Origin: Kluyvera cryocrescens NBRC 102467
GTDB taxonomy: Bacteria; Pseudomonadota; Gammaproteobacteria; Enterobacterales; Enterobacteriaceae
NCBI RefSeq assembly: GCF_001571285.1
Contig: NZ_BCTM01000028.1
Span: 1-52,273 of the forward strand
Direction of reading: 5' to 3'
Length of the DNA stretch: 52,273 bases
Positions within the stretch are counted from its first letter, which is position 1. Each line of letters begins with the position of its first letter. The translations under genes and the position numbers were made by a program. Positions 29,995 to 40,589 of this stretch are shown in pieces. The notes under the pieces are model-generated. The model did no database searches, was not told the DNA's origin, and worked only from the letters and a program-made list of their open reading frames with translations.

Positions 29995-30432
29995 TTACTC
30001 ACGCGATGGTTTTATCTTTTTCCCGTGGTCATCAACCACCCTTTCACCGTCTTCCTTGCTGAATGCCCCTCGCTGAGATTCAGGAAGAATATCCAGCACC
30101 ACCTCGGACGGACGGCATAGCCGGGTACCCATCGGCGTCACGACGATTGGCCGGTTGATCAAAATAGGAAATTGAAGCATAAAACCGATTAACTGCTCAT
30201 CGCTAAACCGATCGTCATCCAGCTCAAGCTGTTCATAAGGTTCCACATTTTTTCTCAACACCTCGCGCACCGTTAGCCCCATATCGGCAATAAGTTTTAC
30301 CAGTTCATCATGGGAAGGCGGTGTTTCAAGATAGTGGATTATCGTTGGTTCACTACCGCTGTTGCGGATCATCTCCAGCGTGTTCCGCGATGTTCCGCAG
30401 GCTGGATTGTGATAAATCGTGATGTTGCTCAT
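29995..30432 (-). CDS. arsC: arsenate reductase ArsC
   Basis: ArsC is a glutaredoxin-coupled arsenate reductase of the R773/E. coli type, 145 residues (family about 141). The catalytic Cys12 sits in HNPACGTSRN, with arginines 60, 94 and 107 in the positions that bind arsenate (VLRKNVEP, INRPIV, LCRPSE). It reduces As(V) to As(III) for export by ArsB, whose gene ends 9 bp upstream. The C-terminal tail (KEDGERVVDDHGKKIKPSRE) is charged as in homologues. Confidence 0.96.
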   Translation of the reverse strand: MSNITIYHNPACGTSRNTLEMIRNSGSEPTIIHYLETPPSHDELVKLIADMGLTVREVLRKNVEPYEQLELDDDRFSDEQLIGFMLQFPILINRPIVVTPMGTRLCRPSEVVLDILPESQRGAFSKEDGERVVDDHGKKIKPSRE

Positions 30433-30441
30433 ATCAGTATC

Positions 30442-31734
30442 TCACGGCAAAGAGACAGAGAGCCGCAGCGCCAGCGCGGCGAGAGTGACAAAGAGTACCG
30501 GTAGGGTCATGACAATTCCGGTGCGGAAATAATAACCCCAGGTGATCTTCATATTTTTCTGCGACAGAACATGCAGCCATAGTAGTGTCGCCAGGCTGCC
30601 AATCGGGGTGATTTTAGGGCCTAAATCGCAGCCAATGACGTTGGCATAGATCATCGCCTCTTTGATGACGCCTGAAGCCGTACTGCCATCAATCGACAAG
30701 GCGCCGACCAGCACCGTTGGCATATTATTCATCACCGATGAGAGGAACGCGGTCAGGAAGCCGGTACCCAACGTTGCCGCCCATAATCCGTTATCCGCCA
30801 ACCCGTTCAGTACCCCCGACAGATAATCCGTCAGCCCAGCGTTGCGCAGGCCGTAGACCACCAGATACATACCCAGTGAGAAAATGACGATCTGCCAGGG
30901 CGCGCCGCGCAGCACTTTCCCCGTGTTGATAGCATGGCCTCTTTTCGCCACCACAAACAAAACAACGGCCCCGGTCGCGGCGATCGCGCTGACCGGAATG
31001 CCCATCGGCTCCAGAACAAAGAAACCCACCAGCAGAAACAGCAGCACAACCCAGCCCGTTTTGAACGTCGCCGGATCTTTTATCGCGCTGGCGGGGGCCT
31101 TCAGCAGCGCAACGTCATAGGTCGCCGGGATATCCCGACGAAAGAACAGATGCAGCATCACCAGCGTGGCGGCGATTGCCGCAAGATCCACAGGGACCAT
31201 GACCGAAGCATACTGCGTAAAGCCTAGGCCAAAGAAATCCGCCGAGACAATGTTGACCAGATTGGAAACAATCAGCGGCAGGCTGGCAGTATCGGCGATA
31301 AACCCTGCGGCCATGACAAAAGCCAGCGTCGTGCCCTTGCTGAAACCTAGCGCCAACAGCATGGCAATCACAATGGGCGTCAGGATCAGTGCCGCACCAT
31401 CGTTGGCAAATAACGCTGCGACGGCCGCCCCCAGCAAAATAATCCAGCTAAACAGTAGACGCCCACGGCCTTTCCCCCAGCGAGAAACATGCAGCGCCGC
31501 CCATTCAAAGAAGCCGGACTCATCGAGCAGCAGGCTGATAATGATCACCGCGATAAATGTTGCCGTTGCATTCCAGACAATATTCCAGACCACGGGGATG
31601 TCACCGACACCGATAACGCCAGTCACCAGCGCCAACACCGCGCCAATGCTGGCACTCCAGCCGATATTCAACCCTCTGGGCTGCCAGATAACCAGCACCA
31701 GCGTCAGTAAGAAGATACTTCCGGCCAACAACAT
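30442..31734 (-). CDS. arsB: arsenite efflux pump ArsB
   Basis: ArsB is a 430-residue inner-membrane arsenite/antimonite exporter of the ArsB/NhaD superfamily, near the 429 of E. coli. Around 12 helices are visible. Typical blocks are [37 protein letters not shown] and [13 protein letters not shown]. It works alone with the proton gradient, as there is no arsA ATPase gene here. It lies between arsR (42-bp gap) and arsC. Confidence 0.96.
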   Translation of the reverse strand: MLLAGSIFLLTLVLVIWQPRGLNIGWSASIGAVLALVTGVIGVGDIPVVWNIVWNATATFIAVIIISLLLDESGFFEWAALHVSRWGKGRGRLLFSWIILLGAAVAALFANDGAALILTPIVIAMLLALGFSKGTTLAFVMAAGFIADTASLPLIVSNLVNIVSADFFGLGFTQYASVMVPVDLAAIAATLVMLHLFFRRDIPATYDVALLKAPASAIKDPATFKTGWVVLLFLLVGFFVLEPMGIPVSAIAATGAVVLFVVAKRGHAINTGKVLRGAPWQIVIFSLGMYLVVYGLRNAGLTDYLSGVLNGLADNGLWAATLGTGFLTAFLSSVMNNMPTVLVGALSIDGSTASGVIKEAMIYANVIGCDLGPKITPIGSLATLLWLHVLSQKNMKITWGYYFRTGIVMTLPVLFVTLAALALRLSVSLP

Positions 31735-31746
31735 TTAACGCTCCAT

Positions 31747-31762
31747 TACATATGATTATGTG
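31747..31762. promoter_or_regulatory. imperfect palindrome between arsR and arsB
   Basis: TACATA-TGAT-TATGTG pairs at five of six positions and shares CATATG-like sequence with the arsR operator. It could be a second, weaker ArsR site inside the operon. Confidence 0.4.
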
Positions 31763-31776
31763 TATGTGTTTTAGAC

Positions 31777-32097
31777 TTAGCAGGACGTGCAGGCTGATTT
31801 TTTCAGCCATTCACTTATCTCATCACGCAGGCACTGCCAGGATGTGGTGATGGTGTCCGCAGCCCAGGCGGGCATATGCGGCGACAGGCGATAATAAACC
31901 CACTTCCCCTGTCGGCGATCGAGGACGAGCCCAGACTCACGCAAGATAGCCATATGGCGGGATATTTTAGGCTGAGATTCTGCCGTTGCAGCGCAGATAT
32001 CGCAAACGCATAGCTCGCCAGACTCTCTGAGCAGCATAACGATGGCAAGCCGCGTTTCATCAGACAAAATTTTGAAAAGTTGCACTGGTTGGAGCAT
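31777..32097 (-). CDS. arsR: arsenical-resistance repressor ArsR
   Basis: ArsR is a 106-residue winged-helix repressor (E. coli about 117) that leaves DNA on binding As(III). The metal site is ELCVCDIC, with three cysteines at the start of the recognition region. The helix-turn-helix follows (ESQPKISRHMAILRESGLV), then the beta wing (DRRQGKWVYYRLS). The start at 32097 fits the family N-terminus MLQPVQLFKILSDETR; longer frames run into the operator. An unusual tail KKSACTSC adds two cysteines. It is the first gene of arsRBC. Confidence 0.94.
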   Translation of the reverse strand: MLQPVQLFKILSDETRLAIVMLLRESGELCVCDICAATAESQPKISRHMAILRESGLVLDRRQGKWVYYRLSPHMPAWAADTITTSWQCLRDEISEWLKKSACTSC

Positions 32098-32121
32098 TTC
32101 ACTTCGCCTTTCAGGAGTCAG

Positions 32122-32145
32122 ACACATATGGTAAATCATATGTGT
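32122..32145. promoter_or_regulatory. ArsR operator
   Basis: A perfect 9-bp inverted repeat, ACACATATG-GTAAAT-CATATGTGT, lies 25 bp upstream of the arsR start, where the ars promoter is expected. Its size and position fit autoregulation by ArsR. Confidence 0.8.
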
Positions 32146-32227
32146 GAAATTTAAAACCGCCCTTAACGTCTCAATTGAAAAAAGCGATTCGGTTCCCCGC
32201 GTTAGGCACGCATCCGATGACAGACAT

Positions 32228-32255
32228 AAAAAAACCTGCCCGAAGGCAGGTTTTT
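32228..32255 (-). terminator. glyS terminator
   Basis: AAAAACCTGCC pairs with GGCAGGTTTTT around CGAA. On the minus strand it ends in T7 just after the glyS stop; the plus strand also has T5. Confidence 0.92.
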
Positions 32256-32270
32256 CACACGCAAACACAA

Positions 32271-34340
32271 TTACTGCAGCAGGGAGATATCCGCAACTTG
32301 CAGGAACAGATCGCGCAGTTTAGACAGCAGGGTCAAACGGTTGATACGCACATCTTTGTCTTCGGCGTTAACCATCACGTTTTCGAAGAACTCATCCACC
32401 GGCTCACGCAGGGATGCCAGTTCAACCAACGCTTCCTGGTAACGGCCTTCCGCAAAGTACGGCTGCAGCTTATCGCGCAGAACAACCAAATTACCTGCCA
32501 GCTTAATTTCCGCCGCTTCTTTCAGCACGGACGCGTGAACGATGTCATTCAGCGTTTCGTCAGACTTCGCGAGGATATTCGACACGCGCTTGTTGGCCGC
32601 AGCCAGCGCGGAAGACTCTTCCAGCGTACGGAAGTGGGAAACCGCCTTCATACGAGCATCGAAGTCCGCCGGACGCGTTGGACGACGCGCCAGTACCGCC
32701 TGAATGGTATCGACGGTATAGCCTTCGTCCTGATACCAGGCGCGGAAACGGCCGAGCATGAAGTCGATAACTTCATCCACCACCTTCGCGTTAGTCAGCT
32801 TGTCACCGTACAGGCGTACCGCTTCTTCGGTCAGCGTCTGCAGATCGAGATTCAGGTTCTTCTCAACGATAATACGCAGCACGCCGAGCGCCGCACGACG
32901 CAGCGCAAACGGGTCTTTGTCGCCTTTCGGATGCTGGCCGATACCGAAAATACCCGCGAGGGTATCCATCTTATCGGCAATCGCGACTGCGCAAGCTACC
33001 GGGTTCGACGGCAGATCATCACCCGCGAAGCGCGGTTGATACTGCTCGTTCAGGGCAACAGCCACATCTTCCGCTTCGCCATCGTGACGCGCGTAGTGCA
33101 TGCCCATCACGCCCTGAGTGTCGGTAAACTCGAAGACCATGTTGGTCATCAGGTCACATTTGGACAGCAGGCCTGCACGAGTAGCGTGATTCACATCAGC
33201 ACCAATCTGCGCGGCGATCCAGCCAGCCAGCGCCTGAATACGATCGGTCTTATCACGCAGCGTACCGAGCTGTTGCTGGAACAGAACGGTTTGCAGACGC
33301 GGCAGATGATCTTCCAGACGTTTTTTACGGTCAGTATTGAAGAAGAACTCGGCATCCGCCAGACGTGGACGAACCACTTTTTCGTTACCGGAGATAATCT
33401 GGATCGGATCTTTCGATTCAATGTTGGCAACGAAAATGAAGTTTGGCAGCAGCTTGCCCGCGTTATCGTAAACCGGGAAGTACTTCTGGTCGCCCTTCAT
33501 GGTGTAAACCAGCGCTTCGGCTGGAACCGCAAGGAATTTCTCTTCGAATTTCGCCGTCAGAACAACCGGCCATTCCACCAGGGAGGCCACTTCTTCCAGC
33601 AGGCTTTCGCTCAGATCGGCGTTACCGCCAATCTTGCGCGCCGCTTCTTCAGCGTCCGCTTTGATTTTGGCTTTACGCTGTTCGTAGTCAGCAATGACTT
33701 TACCGCGCTCCAGCAGAATCTGCGGGTACTGATCGGCATTGTCGATGGTGAATTCCGGCTCGCCCATAAAGCGATGGCCACGAATCACGCGATCGGACTG
33801 GATGCCCAGAATGGTTGCAGGAACGACTTTATCACCAAGCAGCAGGGTCACGGTGTGAATCGGACGCACAAACTGCACGTCGGACGCGCCCCAGCGCATC
33901 AGTTTTGGAATAGGCAGTTTCGCCAGCGAGGTCGCGATCATGTTCGGCAGCAGCGCTTCGGTGCTTTCGCCCTTCACGTGCGCGCGATACAGCAGCCACT
34001 CACCTTTATCGGTGGTCAGACGCTCGGCCTGATCAACGGTAATACCACAGCCGCGCGCCCAACCTTCAGCTGCTTTGCTCGGTTTACCTTCCGCGTCGAA
34101 CGCCTGGGCAATCGCCGGTCCGCGCTTTTCAACTTCGCGATCTGCCTGTGCAGCCGCCAGATTTGCTACTTTTAGCGCCAAACGACGCGGCGCAGCAAAC
34201 CATTCAACTTTACCGTGCGCGAGGCCAGCATTATCCAGCTCTGCGGTCACGTTCGCAGCAAAGGATTCAGCCAGGCTGCGCAGTGCTTTTGGTGGCAGCT
34301 CTTCAGTGCCGATTTCCACCAGGAAAGTTTTCTCAGACAT
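32271..34340 (-). CDS. glyS: glycyl-tRNA synthetase beta subunit
   Basis: GlyS is the 689-residue beta chain of the alpha2-beta2 glycyl-tRNA synthetase, as long as in E. coli. It begins [23 protein letters not shown], the family signature. It holds the tRNA-binding and HD-like domains and a C-terminal anticodon-binding DALR-type region. It follows glyQ by 9 bp and ends at a strong terminator. The very long open frame on the opposite strand is only a shadow of this gene. Confidence 0.97.
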   Translation of the reverse strand: MSEKTFLVEIGTEELPPKALRSLAESFAANVTAELDNAGLAHGKVEWFAAPRRLALKVANLAAAQADREVEKRGPAIAQAFDAEGKPSKAAEGWARGCGITVDQAERLTTDKGEWLLYRAHVKGESTEALLPNMIATSLAKLPIPKLMRWGASDVQFVRPIHTVTLLLGDKVVPATILGIQSDRVIRGHRFMGEPEFTIDNADQYPQILLERGKVIADYEQRKAKIKADAEEAARKIGGNADLSESLLEEVASLVEWPVVLTAKFEEKFLAVPAEALVYTMKGDQKYFPVYDNAGKLLPNFIFVANIESKDPIQIISGNEKVVRPRLADAEFFFNTDRKKRLEDHLPRLQTVLFQQQLGTLRDKTDRIQALAGWIAAQIGADVNHATRAGLLSKCDLMTNMVFEFTDTQGVMGMHYARHDGEAEDVAVALNEQYQPRFAGDDLPSNPVACAVAIADKMDTLAGIFGIGQHPKGDKDPFALRRAALGVLRIIVEKNLNLDLQTLTEEAVRLYGDKLTNAKVVDEVIDFMLGRFRAWYQDEGYTVDTIQAVLARRPTRPADFDARMKAVSHFRTLEESSALAAANKRVSNILAKSDETLNDIVHASVLKEAAEIKLAGNLVVLRDKLQPYFAEGRYQEALVELASLREPVDEFFENVMVNAEDKDVRINRLTLLSKLRDLFLQVADISLLQ

Positions 34341-34349
34341 GGCCGCCTC

Positions 34350-35261
34350 TTATTTATTCTTGTTGCACATCGGGAAGCCAAGGGCTTCACGGGAAGCATA
34401 GTAAGCTTCTGCCACTGCTTTCGTCAGGGTGCGAATGCGCAGGATATAGCGCTGACGCTCGGTGACGGAGATGGCTTTACGCGCATCCAGCAGGTTAAAG
34501 CTATGGGCGGCTTTCAGAATACGCTCGTATGCAGGTAGCGGCAGCGGATTTTCCAGCGCCAGCAGCTGCTGAGCTTCTTTCTCGTACTGCTCGAAGCAGG
34601 TGAACAGGAAGTCCACATCGGCGTATTCGAAGTTGTAGGTGGACTGCTCCACTTCGTTCTGGTGGAACACGTCGCCGTAGGTGGTTTTACCCAGCGGGCC
34701 ATCGCTCCAGACCAGGTCGTAAACGCTATCAACGCCCTGGATGTACATCGCCAGACGTTCCAGACCGTAGGTAATTTCACCGGTCACCGGTTTACATTCC
34801 ATGCCGCCGACCTGCTGGAAGTAGGTGAACTGCGTCACTTCCATACCGTTCAGCCACACTTCCCAACCCAGACCCCAGGCACCCAGCGTTGGGTTTTCCC
34901 AGTTATCTTCCACGAAACGAATATCGTGAATGGTGGGATCCATACCCAGCTCTTTCAGAGACCCGAGGTACAGCTCCTGGATGTTGTCCGGAGACGGTTT
35001 AATCACTACCTGGAACTGATAGTAGTGCTGTAAACGGTTCGGGTTTTCGCCATAGCGGCCATCGGTTGGACGACGGGATGGCTGCACGTAGGCTGTTGCC
35101 ATTGGCTCTGGGCCCAATGCACGCAGGCATGTCATTGGGTGAGAAGTGCCCGCGCCAACTTCCATGTCCAGTGGTTGAACAATGGTGCAGCCCTGACGAG
35201 CCCAGTAATCCTGTAAGGTCAGGATCAGGCCCTGGAAGGTCCTGGTATCAAACTTTTGCAT
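34350..35261 (-). CDS. glyQ: glycyl-tRNA synthetase alpha subunit
   Basis: GlyQ is the 303-residue catalytic alpha chain, as in E. coli. Motifs [35 protein letters not shown] and the [35 protein letters not shown] block of class II synthetases are clear. It activates glycine and forms glycyl-AMP, then charges tRNA-Gly together with GlyS. It is the first gene of glyQS. Confidence 0.97.
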   Translation of the reverse strand: MQKFDTRTFQGLILTLQDYWARQGCTIVQPLDMEVGAGTSHPMTCLRALGPEPMATAYVQPSRRPTDGRYGENPNRLQHYYQFQVVIKPSPDNIQELYLGSLKELGMDPTIHDIRFVEDNWENPTLGAWGLGWEVWLNGMEVTQFTYFQQVGGMECKPVTGEITYGLERLAMYIQGVDSVYDLVWSDGPLGKTTYGDVFHQNEVEQSTYNFEYADVDFLFTCFEQYEKEAQQLLALENPLPLPAYERILKAAHSFNLLDARKAISVTERQRYILRIRTLTKAVAEAYYASREALGFPMCNKNK

Positions 35262-35366
35262 ATGATTTCGTGCTGGATACGTGTGGATTTAAAGGAAGGA
35301 TCCAGTATACCCGCTGGCTGCGAGATATACAGTATGAAACGGGGTTGTTTAGGGAAAATTGAAGAA

Positions 35367-35399
35367 AACGGGCCGATTATTACGGCATTCTCGCCCGTT
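35367..35399 (-). terminator. ysaB terminator
   Basis: AACGGGC pairs with GCCCGTT around a long AT-rich loop, directly after the ysaB stop on the minus strand and followed by TTTTCTTC. Confidence 0.65.
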
Positions 35400-35705
35400 C
35401 TAGCGCATTGAGAGATGCAAAAAACTCCCGTCGGCATCAAAAGAGCAGACAAAGCTTTCATTGTTCGCCGTATATCCCGGCAGCTCATAGCTCCCCTGGA
35501 AACGTTCAAAACCGGTCACATCAATTTTTTGCGCCGCCGTATTATAGCGCTGCGCCGCATTATTTTTGCACAGCTGTTCCATCTCCAGCGAGAGCGCGGG
35601 ATTAACTCTGGCACTTTGCGTTTTTTGTACCACCGGCGGTTCCGCCGTCGAGCAACCGACCAGCAATATACCAGCCAGCAAAAACGGGAGAGACTTCATC
35701 ATCAT
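35400..35705 (-). CDS. ysaB: YsaB-like lipoprotein
   Basis: This 101-residue lipoprotein matches E. coli YsaB (99 aa). The lipobox is LVGC (MMMKSLPFLLAGILLVGC). The conserved C-terminal half reads MEQLCKNNAAQRYNTAAQKIDVTGFERFQGSYE and VCSFDADGSFLHLSMR, the last segment identical to E. coli as remembered. Function is unknown. Its place between glyQ and wecH is the same as in E. coli. Confidence 0.9.
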   Translation of the reverse strand: MMMKSLPFLLAGILLVGCSTAEPPVVQKTQSARVNPALSLEMEQLCKNNAAQRYNTAAQKIDVTGFERFQGSYELPGYTANNESFVCSFDADGSFLHLSMR

Positions 35706-35876
35706 TATTTCTATTTCCGGGCGGTTATTTTAGGCTGTACCCCTTTATGCCACCGCATTGTGCGAATCTCGTTGCGACTCTACAAGCATGGGGCGGAAAA
35801 CTCAGAATTATCCAGTGAAATTGCGCCAGTTAAGGCGAGTCTGAATATCTATTAATAGCCAGGAAAAAGGCATCTG

Positions 35877-36872
35877 ATGCAAGCAAAGATTAATTGGATT
35901 GATAACCTACGCGGAATTGCCTGTCTGATGGTGGTGATGATTCACACCACCACCTGGTTTGTGACCAATCCCCATACAATCAGCCCGCTGAGCTGGGATT
36001 TAGCTAACGTATTGAATTCTGCCTCTCGCGTCAGCGTGCCGCTGTTTTTTATGATCTCAGGCTTTCTCTTTTTTGGTCCGCGCAGCGCGCAGCCACGCCA
36101 TTTCCTGCGCATTGCCCTGTGCCTATTATTCTACAGCGCCATTGCGCTGATTTTTATTGCCACCTTTACCCACATTAGCGTGGAAGCATCATTAAAAAAC
36201 GTGCTGCAAAAACCAATTTTCTATCACCTGTGGTTTTTCTTCGCCATCATGGTGATATACCTGGTTTCCCCGCTGATTGAGGTCAAAGCTATCGGTGGGA
36301 AAATGCTGCTGGCATTGATGGTGGTGATTGGCATTGTGGCTAACCCCAATACGGTTTCGCTCAGCAGTGATGGGGCGAAATGGCTGCCAGTCAACCTGTA
36401 TATCAACGGCGATACCTTCTACTACGTACTGTACGGATTGCTGGGCCGCGCGCTGGGCATGATGGAAACCCACCGCAAATCGCTAACGTGGATCTGCGGT
36501 CTCCTGTTTATCGCGGCGGTATGGGGTATTTCACGAGGAACGCTTTATGAGCTGCAGTGGCGCGGTAATTTTGCCGACACCTGGTATGTCTACTGCGGGC
36601 CGATGGTCTTTATCAGCGCAACCGCGCTGTTCATGGTGGTTAAGAACACGCTGAATCAACGTGTTCTCCCGGGGCTTGGGCTCATTTCCCGCCATTCGCT
36701 CGGCATTTACGGTTTTCACGCCTTTATTATTTATGCGCTACGCAGCTGGAATCTCGATCTCAAAAACTGGGCGGCACTGGATATTCTCTGGGTATTTGCC
36801 GCCACGCTCGCCGGCAGCCTGCTGCTCTCGCTCGCCTTACAGCGCGTGGATAAGCGCCGGCTGGTTAGCTGA
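35877..36872 (+). CDS. wecH: O-acetyltransferase WecH
   Basis: WecH is a 331-residue acyltransferase-3 family membrane protein, as long as E. coli WecH (YiaH), which O-acetylates enterobacterial common antigen. The N-terminal [23 protein letters not shown] carries the family's Arg and catalytic His. About ten helices are present. The last 8 bp overlap the convergent yiaB. Confidence 0.94.
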   Translation: MQAKINWIDNLRGIACLMVVMIHTTTWFVTNPHTISPLSWDLANVLNSASRVSVPLFFMISGFLFFGPRSAQPRHFLRIALCLLFYSAIALIFIATFTHISVEASLKNVLQKPIFYHLWFFFAIMVIYLVSPLIEVKAIGGKMLLALMVVIGIVANPNTVSLSSDGAKWLPVNLYINGDTFYYVLYGLLGRALGMMETHRKSLTWICGLLFIAAVWGISRGTLYELQWRGNFADTWYVYCGPMVFISATALFMVVKNTLNQRVLPGLGLISRHSLGIYGFHAFIIYALRSWNLDLKNWAALDILWVFAATLAGSLLLSLALQRVDKRRLVS

Positions 36873-37206
36873 TTTGCGGCAACGATGGCTGCGAGTACGC
36901 GGACGTGGCATACATGCAGATAAACCATGCCGCGACCGATAGCCCTTTATAGGCCAACGCGAGCGGCATATTCATCACGCCCACCAGCAGCAGCCCAGCG
37001 GCGAGTAACAGCACCAGACCACACAGTCTTTCAAATGGCGGCGACACCGGCTGCCGGTAAGCGACAATGGCAAAAATCCCCAACGTCAGTATCGCCAGAA
37101 AATATCCTTTATCTTCCAGCTGGGGGCACGCGCGCCAAAGGAAAAAAAGATACAGTAAAACGCCGACAATTAGCGCTAGGCGTGGTGATTTAAGGATATC
37201 CCTCAT
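36865..37206 (-). CDS. yiaB: YiaB-type inner-membrane protein (YiaAB domain)
   Basis: This 113-residue protein has four hydrophobic segments, two YiaAB two-helix repeats: [30 protein letters not shown] and [32 protein letters not shown]. Its length and the [11 protein letters not shown] block favour YiaB over YiaA. E. coli has both yiaA and yiaB here; only one is found in this window. Function is unknown. Confidence 0.75.
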   Translation of the reverse strand: MRDILKSPRLALIVGVLLYLFFLWRACPQLEDKGYFLAILTLGIFAIVAYRQPVSPPFERLCGLVLLLAAGLLLVGVMNMPLALAYKGLSVAAWFICMYATSAYSQPSLPQIS

Positions 37207-37343
37207 GATGTCTCTCCCTCATCCATAACATCACCATTATGAGCAGAGCGATAATTTTCACTGCACCACCGCAAAGAAAAACAGCAGTTTCAGAATTCAT
37301 CAATGTGAAATATCGATATGAAGCCTGGGGTGAAGCATGGAAA

Positions 37344-37364
37344 GCCCGCCCCCGAGAGGACGGG
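37344..37364 (-). terminator. possible xylB terminator
   Basis: CCCG-CC pairs imperfectly with GG-A-CGGG just past the xylB stop, with CTTTCC after it on the minus strand. The stem is short and the T-run weak. Confidence 0.4.
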
Positions 37365-37376
37365 TTATCAGGGATA

Positions 37377-38831
37377 TCAGCACATTAACGGCAACAGTTG
37401 CTGATAGATCTGGCGGAAGGTTGCGCGTAGCGGGGCGTAGTAAGCCACCCGTTCAGCATCAGGATGGTGTGCCTGCTCCAGCGCTAACTGTGGCAACAAC
37501 TCCGCAAATGACGAGTCCTGACGAATCGCCAGTTGCGCCAAACGCGCGGCGCCGAGCGCCGGGCCCACATCGCCACCGGTACGATAATCAAGCTGTTTAC
37601 CGCTGATATCCGCCAGCATTTGACGCCAGTAGGCGCTGCGTGCGCCGCCGCCGATAAGAGTAATACTCTTTGGCTCTACGCCGCAGGCATGAACAACGTC
37701 CATCCCATCTGCCAGCGCAAACCCCACCCCTTCCAGCACCGCACGCGCCAGTTCAGCCGGGCCGTGTTGATGGGTCAGACCAAAAAACACCCCTTTCGCT
37801 TGTGGATTGTTGTGCGGCGTGCGCTCGCCGGAAAGGTACGGCAGGAACCACACCGGCCCGGCGCTCACATCGGCCGTTTGAGCCGCATCAATCAGTGCCG
37901 GAACGGTCCCCAACCCTGTGAGCCTCGCCGCCCAATCCAGGCAAGATGCGGCACTCAACATCACGGACATCAGATGCCAGCGCCCCGGTAGGGCATGGCA
38001 GAAACTGTGCACTGCGCTGTCTGGTTTACTCAGGAAACCTTCGCTGACGGCAAAATAGACCCCCGATGTCCCCAGCGACAGCATCGCCTGTCCGGCATCC
38101 GCCATTCCCACGCCAACCGCACCGGCAGCATTGTCACCGCCGCCCGCCACGACCGGCACCGCAGGCAGGTTCCAGGCGCTGGCGACCGAAGGCAGCAGGT
38201 GGCCGGTAATATCACAACCTTCAAATAGCGCCGGCATATGATCGCGGGTTAATCCGCACGCGGAGAGCATCGCATCGCTCCAGTCGCGCTTTGCCACGTC
38301 CATCCACATTGTGCCTGCCGCGTCAGACATATCGCTGGCAAAATCACCAGTCATTCTCAGGCGTAGATAATCCTTGGGTAACAGCACGTTATCAACCTGG
38401 CGGAAGACTTCTACTTCATGGCGCTGCACCCACAAAAGCTTCGGCGCCGTGAAGCCCGGCATCATCAGATTGCCGGTGATTTGCCGCGAGTTTTTCACCT
38501 GCGCTTCCAGCAGTTGGCACTCCTCGGCACAGCGACCGTCGTTCCACAAAATCGCCGGACGCAGCACGCGCTGCTGTTTATCCAGCAGAGTTGCACCGTG
38601 CATCTGCCCGGCAATCCCCAGCGCTTTCACACCCTGTAGGCTATGCTGCTGGCCTAACCCTTTCATGGCGCGATCTGTCGCCTGCCACCACTGTTCAGGA
38701 TCCTGTTCAGACCAAAGAGGATGGGGACGGGAGACCGTCAATTTTTCCGTTTGTGAAGCCAGCACGCTGCCCTGCTCATCAAGCAGAATCACCTTTACGC
38801 CGGAGGTTCCGAGATCTATGCCGATATACAT
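37377..38831 (-). CDS. xylB: xylulokinase XylB
   Basis: XylB phosphorylates D-xylulose to xylulose 5-phosphate, entering the pentose phosphate pathway. From the MYIGIDLGTSGVKVILL start (behind AGGAG) it has 484 residues, as E. coli XylB; a longer frame from 38885 is not needed. FGGY kinase marks include IAGQMHGATLLD (substrate and catalytic Asp region: NDGRC) and TLIGGGARSAYWRQMLADI (ATP side). It follows xylA by 78 bp with a hairpin between. Confidence 0.96.
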   Translation of the reverse strand: MYIGIDLGTSGVKVILLDEQGSVLASQTEKLTVSRPHPLWSEQDPEQWWQATDRAMKGLGQQHSLQGVKALGIAGQMHGATLLDKQQRVLRPAILWNDGRCAEECQLLEAQVKNSRQITGNLMMPGFTAPKLLWVQRHEVEVFRQVDNVLLPKDYLRLRMTGDFASDMSDAAGTMWMDVAKRDWSDAMLSACGLTRDHMPALFEGCDITGHLLPSVASAWNLPAVPVVAGGGDNAAGAVGVGMADAGQAMLSLGTSGVYFAVSEGFLSKPDSAVHSFCHALPGRWHLMSVMLSAASCLDWAARLTGLGTVPALIDAAQTADVSAGPVWFLPYLSGERTPHNNPQAKGVFFGLTHQHGPAELARAVLEGVGFALADGMDVVHACGVEPKSITLIGGGARSAYWRQMLADISGKQLDYRTGGDVGPALGAARLAQLAIRQDSSFAELLPQLALEQAHHPDAERVAYYAPLRATFRQIYQQLLPLMC

Positions 38832-38856
38832 CGCGACTGCTCCTTTAATGAATACG

Positions 38857-38885
38857 ATGCCCGGAAAGCTTACGCTCCCGGGCAT
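38857..38885 (-). other. hairpin between xylA and xylB
   Basis: ATGCCCGG pairs with CCGGGCAT in the short intergenic gap. It has no T-run and probably sets relative amounts of XylA and XylB or protects the xylA mRNA end. Confidence 0.55.
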
Positions 38886-38909
38886 TGTTTATACTGCAAG
38901 ACTCACGCC

Positions 38910-40232
38910 TTATTTGTCGAACAGGTAATGATTTACCAACCCTTCCAGCAGCTCCTGGTGGCCGCTCTGATGCTGCGGCGCCAACTGATGCTGCTCGGCG
39001 TATTTCGCCAGTTCCTGCAGTGACATTTGGCCTTTCAGAATTTGTTGGCCCAGCTCGCCATTCCAGCCGGCATAGCGTTTAGCGACGCGTTTATCCAGCT
39101 CGCCACCCTCAATCATGCGGGCCGCTACTTTCAGCGACAGCGCCATGGTATCCATTGCGCCGATATGACCATAGAACAGGTCGTATTTGTCGGTGCTCTG
39201 GCGACGAACTTTGGCATCAAAATTCATCCCGCCGGTGGTGAAGCCGCCTGCTTTGAGGATTTCATACATGACCAGCGCGTTTTCTTCGACGCTGTTCGGG
39301 AACTGGTCAGTATCCCAGCCCAACTGTGGGTCACCGCGGTTCGCATCGACGGAACCAAACAGGCCCAGCGCGATGGCGGTGGCGATTTCGTGATGGAAAG
39401 AGTGGCCCGCCAGCGTTGCATGGTTAGCCTCGATATTCAGCTTGATCTCTTTTTCCAGACCGAATTGTTTCAGGAAGCCATACACCGTTGACGCATCGTA
39501 ATCATACTGGTGTTTGGTTGGTTCCTGCGGTTTTGGCTCAATCAGCAGCGTGCCCTGGAATCCGATTTTGTGTTTGTGCTCAACCACCATCTGCATGAAG
39601 CGGCCAATCTGCTCGCGCTCCTGACGCAGGTCGGTATTCAGCAGCGTCTCGTAGCCTTCACGGCCCCCCCACAGCACATAGTTTTCGCCGCCCAGTTTAT
39701 GGGTCGCATTCATGGCGGTGAACACCTGCGTGGCCGCCATGCTGAACACTTCCGGGTCCGGGTTGGTCGCCGCACCGGCACCATAGCGTGGGTTCGTGAA
39801 GCAGTTTGCCGTCCCCCATAACAGCTTAACGCCGCTCTGCTGCTGTTTTTCCGCCAGCACATCAACCATCTGAGCAAAGTTATTCAGGTACTCTTTCAGG
39901 TTTGCGCCTTCCGGTGAAACGTCGACATCGTGGAAGCAGTAGTAAGGTACGTTCAGCTTGTGGAAGAATTCAAAAGCAACGTCAGCTTTGCGTTTTGCCC
40001 GCTCAATGGCTTCGCCCGGCTGCTGCCATGGACGGTCAAACGAACCGACGCCGAACATATCTGCACCGTTCCAGCAGAACGTATGCCAATAGCAGGCAGC
40101 AAAGCGCAAATGGTCTTCCATGCGTTTACCCAGTACAAGCTCATCCGGGTTGTAGTGGCGGAAAGCCAGCGGGTTTTCGGTTTTTGGGCCTTCGAAACGA
40201 ACACGATCCAGTTGGTCGAAATAAGCTTGCAT
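38910..40232 (-). CDS. xylA: xylose isomerase XylA
   Basis: XylA converts D-xylose to D-xylulose. From [15 protein letters not shown] (GGAG six bases before) it has 440 residues, as in E. coli. TIM-barrel metal and catalytic residues are intact: [10 protein letters not shown] (catalytic His and Asp), [54 protein letters not shown]. It is the first gene of xylAB, divergent from xylF, and needs XylR plus CRP for expression in E. coli. Confidence 0.97.
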   Translation of the reverse strand: MQAYFDQLDRVRFEGPKTENPLAFRHYNPDELVLGKRMEDHLRFAACYWHTFCWNGADMFGVGSFDRPWQQPGEAIERAKRKADVAFEFFHKLNVPYYCFHDVDVSPEGANLKEYLNNFAQMVDVLAEKQQQSGVKLLWGTANCFTNPRYGAGAATNPDPEVFSMAATQVFTAMNATHKLGGENYVLWGGREGYETLLNTDLRQEREQIGRFMQMVVEHKHKIGFQGTLLIEPKPQEPTKHQYDYDASTVYGFLKQFGLEKEIKLNIEANHATLAGHSFHHEIATAIALGLFGSVDANRGDPQLGWDTDQFPNSVEENALVMYEILKAGGFTTGGMNFDAKVRRQSTDKYDLFYGHIGAMDTMALSLKVAARMIEGGELDKRVAKRYAGWNGELGQQILKGQMSLQELAKYAEQHQLAPQHQSGHQELLEGLVNHYLFDK

Positions 40233-40583
40233 AATGAACTCCATAATCTGACACGCGGCGAGGAATACTTCGTGTAGTCATACTGAATACGGAATTGCCG
40301 TTGCTCAATTACGTTATTTCACACTGCTATTAAGAGAATCCACAAATGTGCGCTGGCTCCCAAAATAAAAAGGGAAACACTTCCTGCTCGTGGTTAATTT
40401 TTTCATTTAACAAAATGAAAATCAGATCGCGGTCATAAATTAGCAATTAAACGAAATATCGTAATGGCAAGATAAAAATCTGTAATTGCCAGACGCTATT
40501 TACATGTTAAGAATTTGCTGCGTGTTAAGTCATTTCTGTTTCTTTTATCGCCAATCTCACCACCTATCCCTACAGAAGGCATT
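40233..40583. promoter_or_regulatory. divergent xylA / xylF control region
   Basis: There is no gene in this 351-bp stretch. On the xylA side, 40306-40330 keeps the E. coli promoter block (minus strand ATAGCAGTGTGAAATAAC). On the xylF side, two direct repeats GTAATGGC (40461) and GTAATTGC (40482) stand 21 bp apart, and the latter lies in GATAAAAATCTGTAATTG, which is conserved in E. coli. The 21-bp spacing fits tandem half-sites for the AraC-type activator XylR. A CRP site is expected in the middle, but I could not pick it with confidence. Confidence 0.6.
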
Positions 40584-40589
40584 ATGATT

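Noticed and set aside
32175..34175. A 666-codon open frame on the plus strand opposite glyS
   Set aside because: It is antisense to the well-conserved glyS, has no recognisable domain, and its length is explained by the codon bias of glyS.
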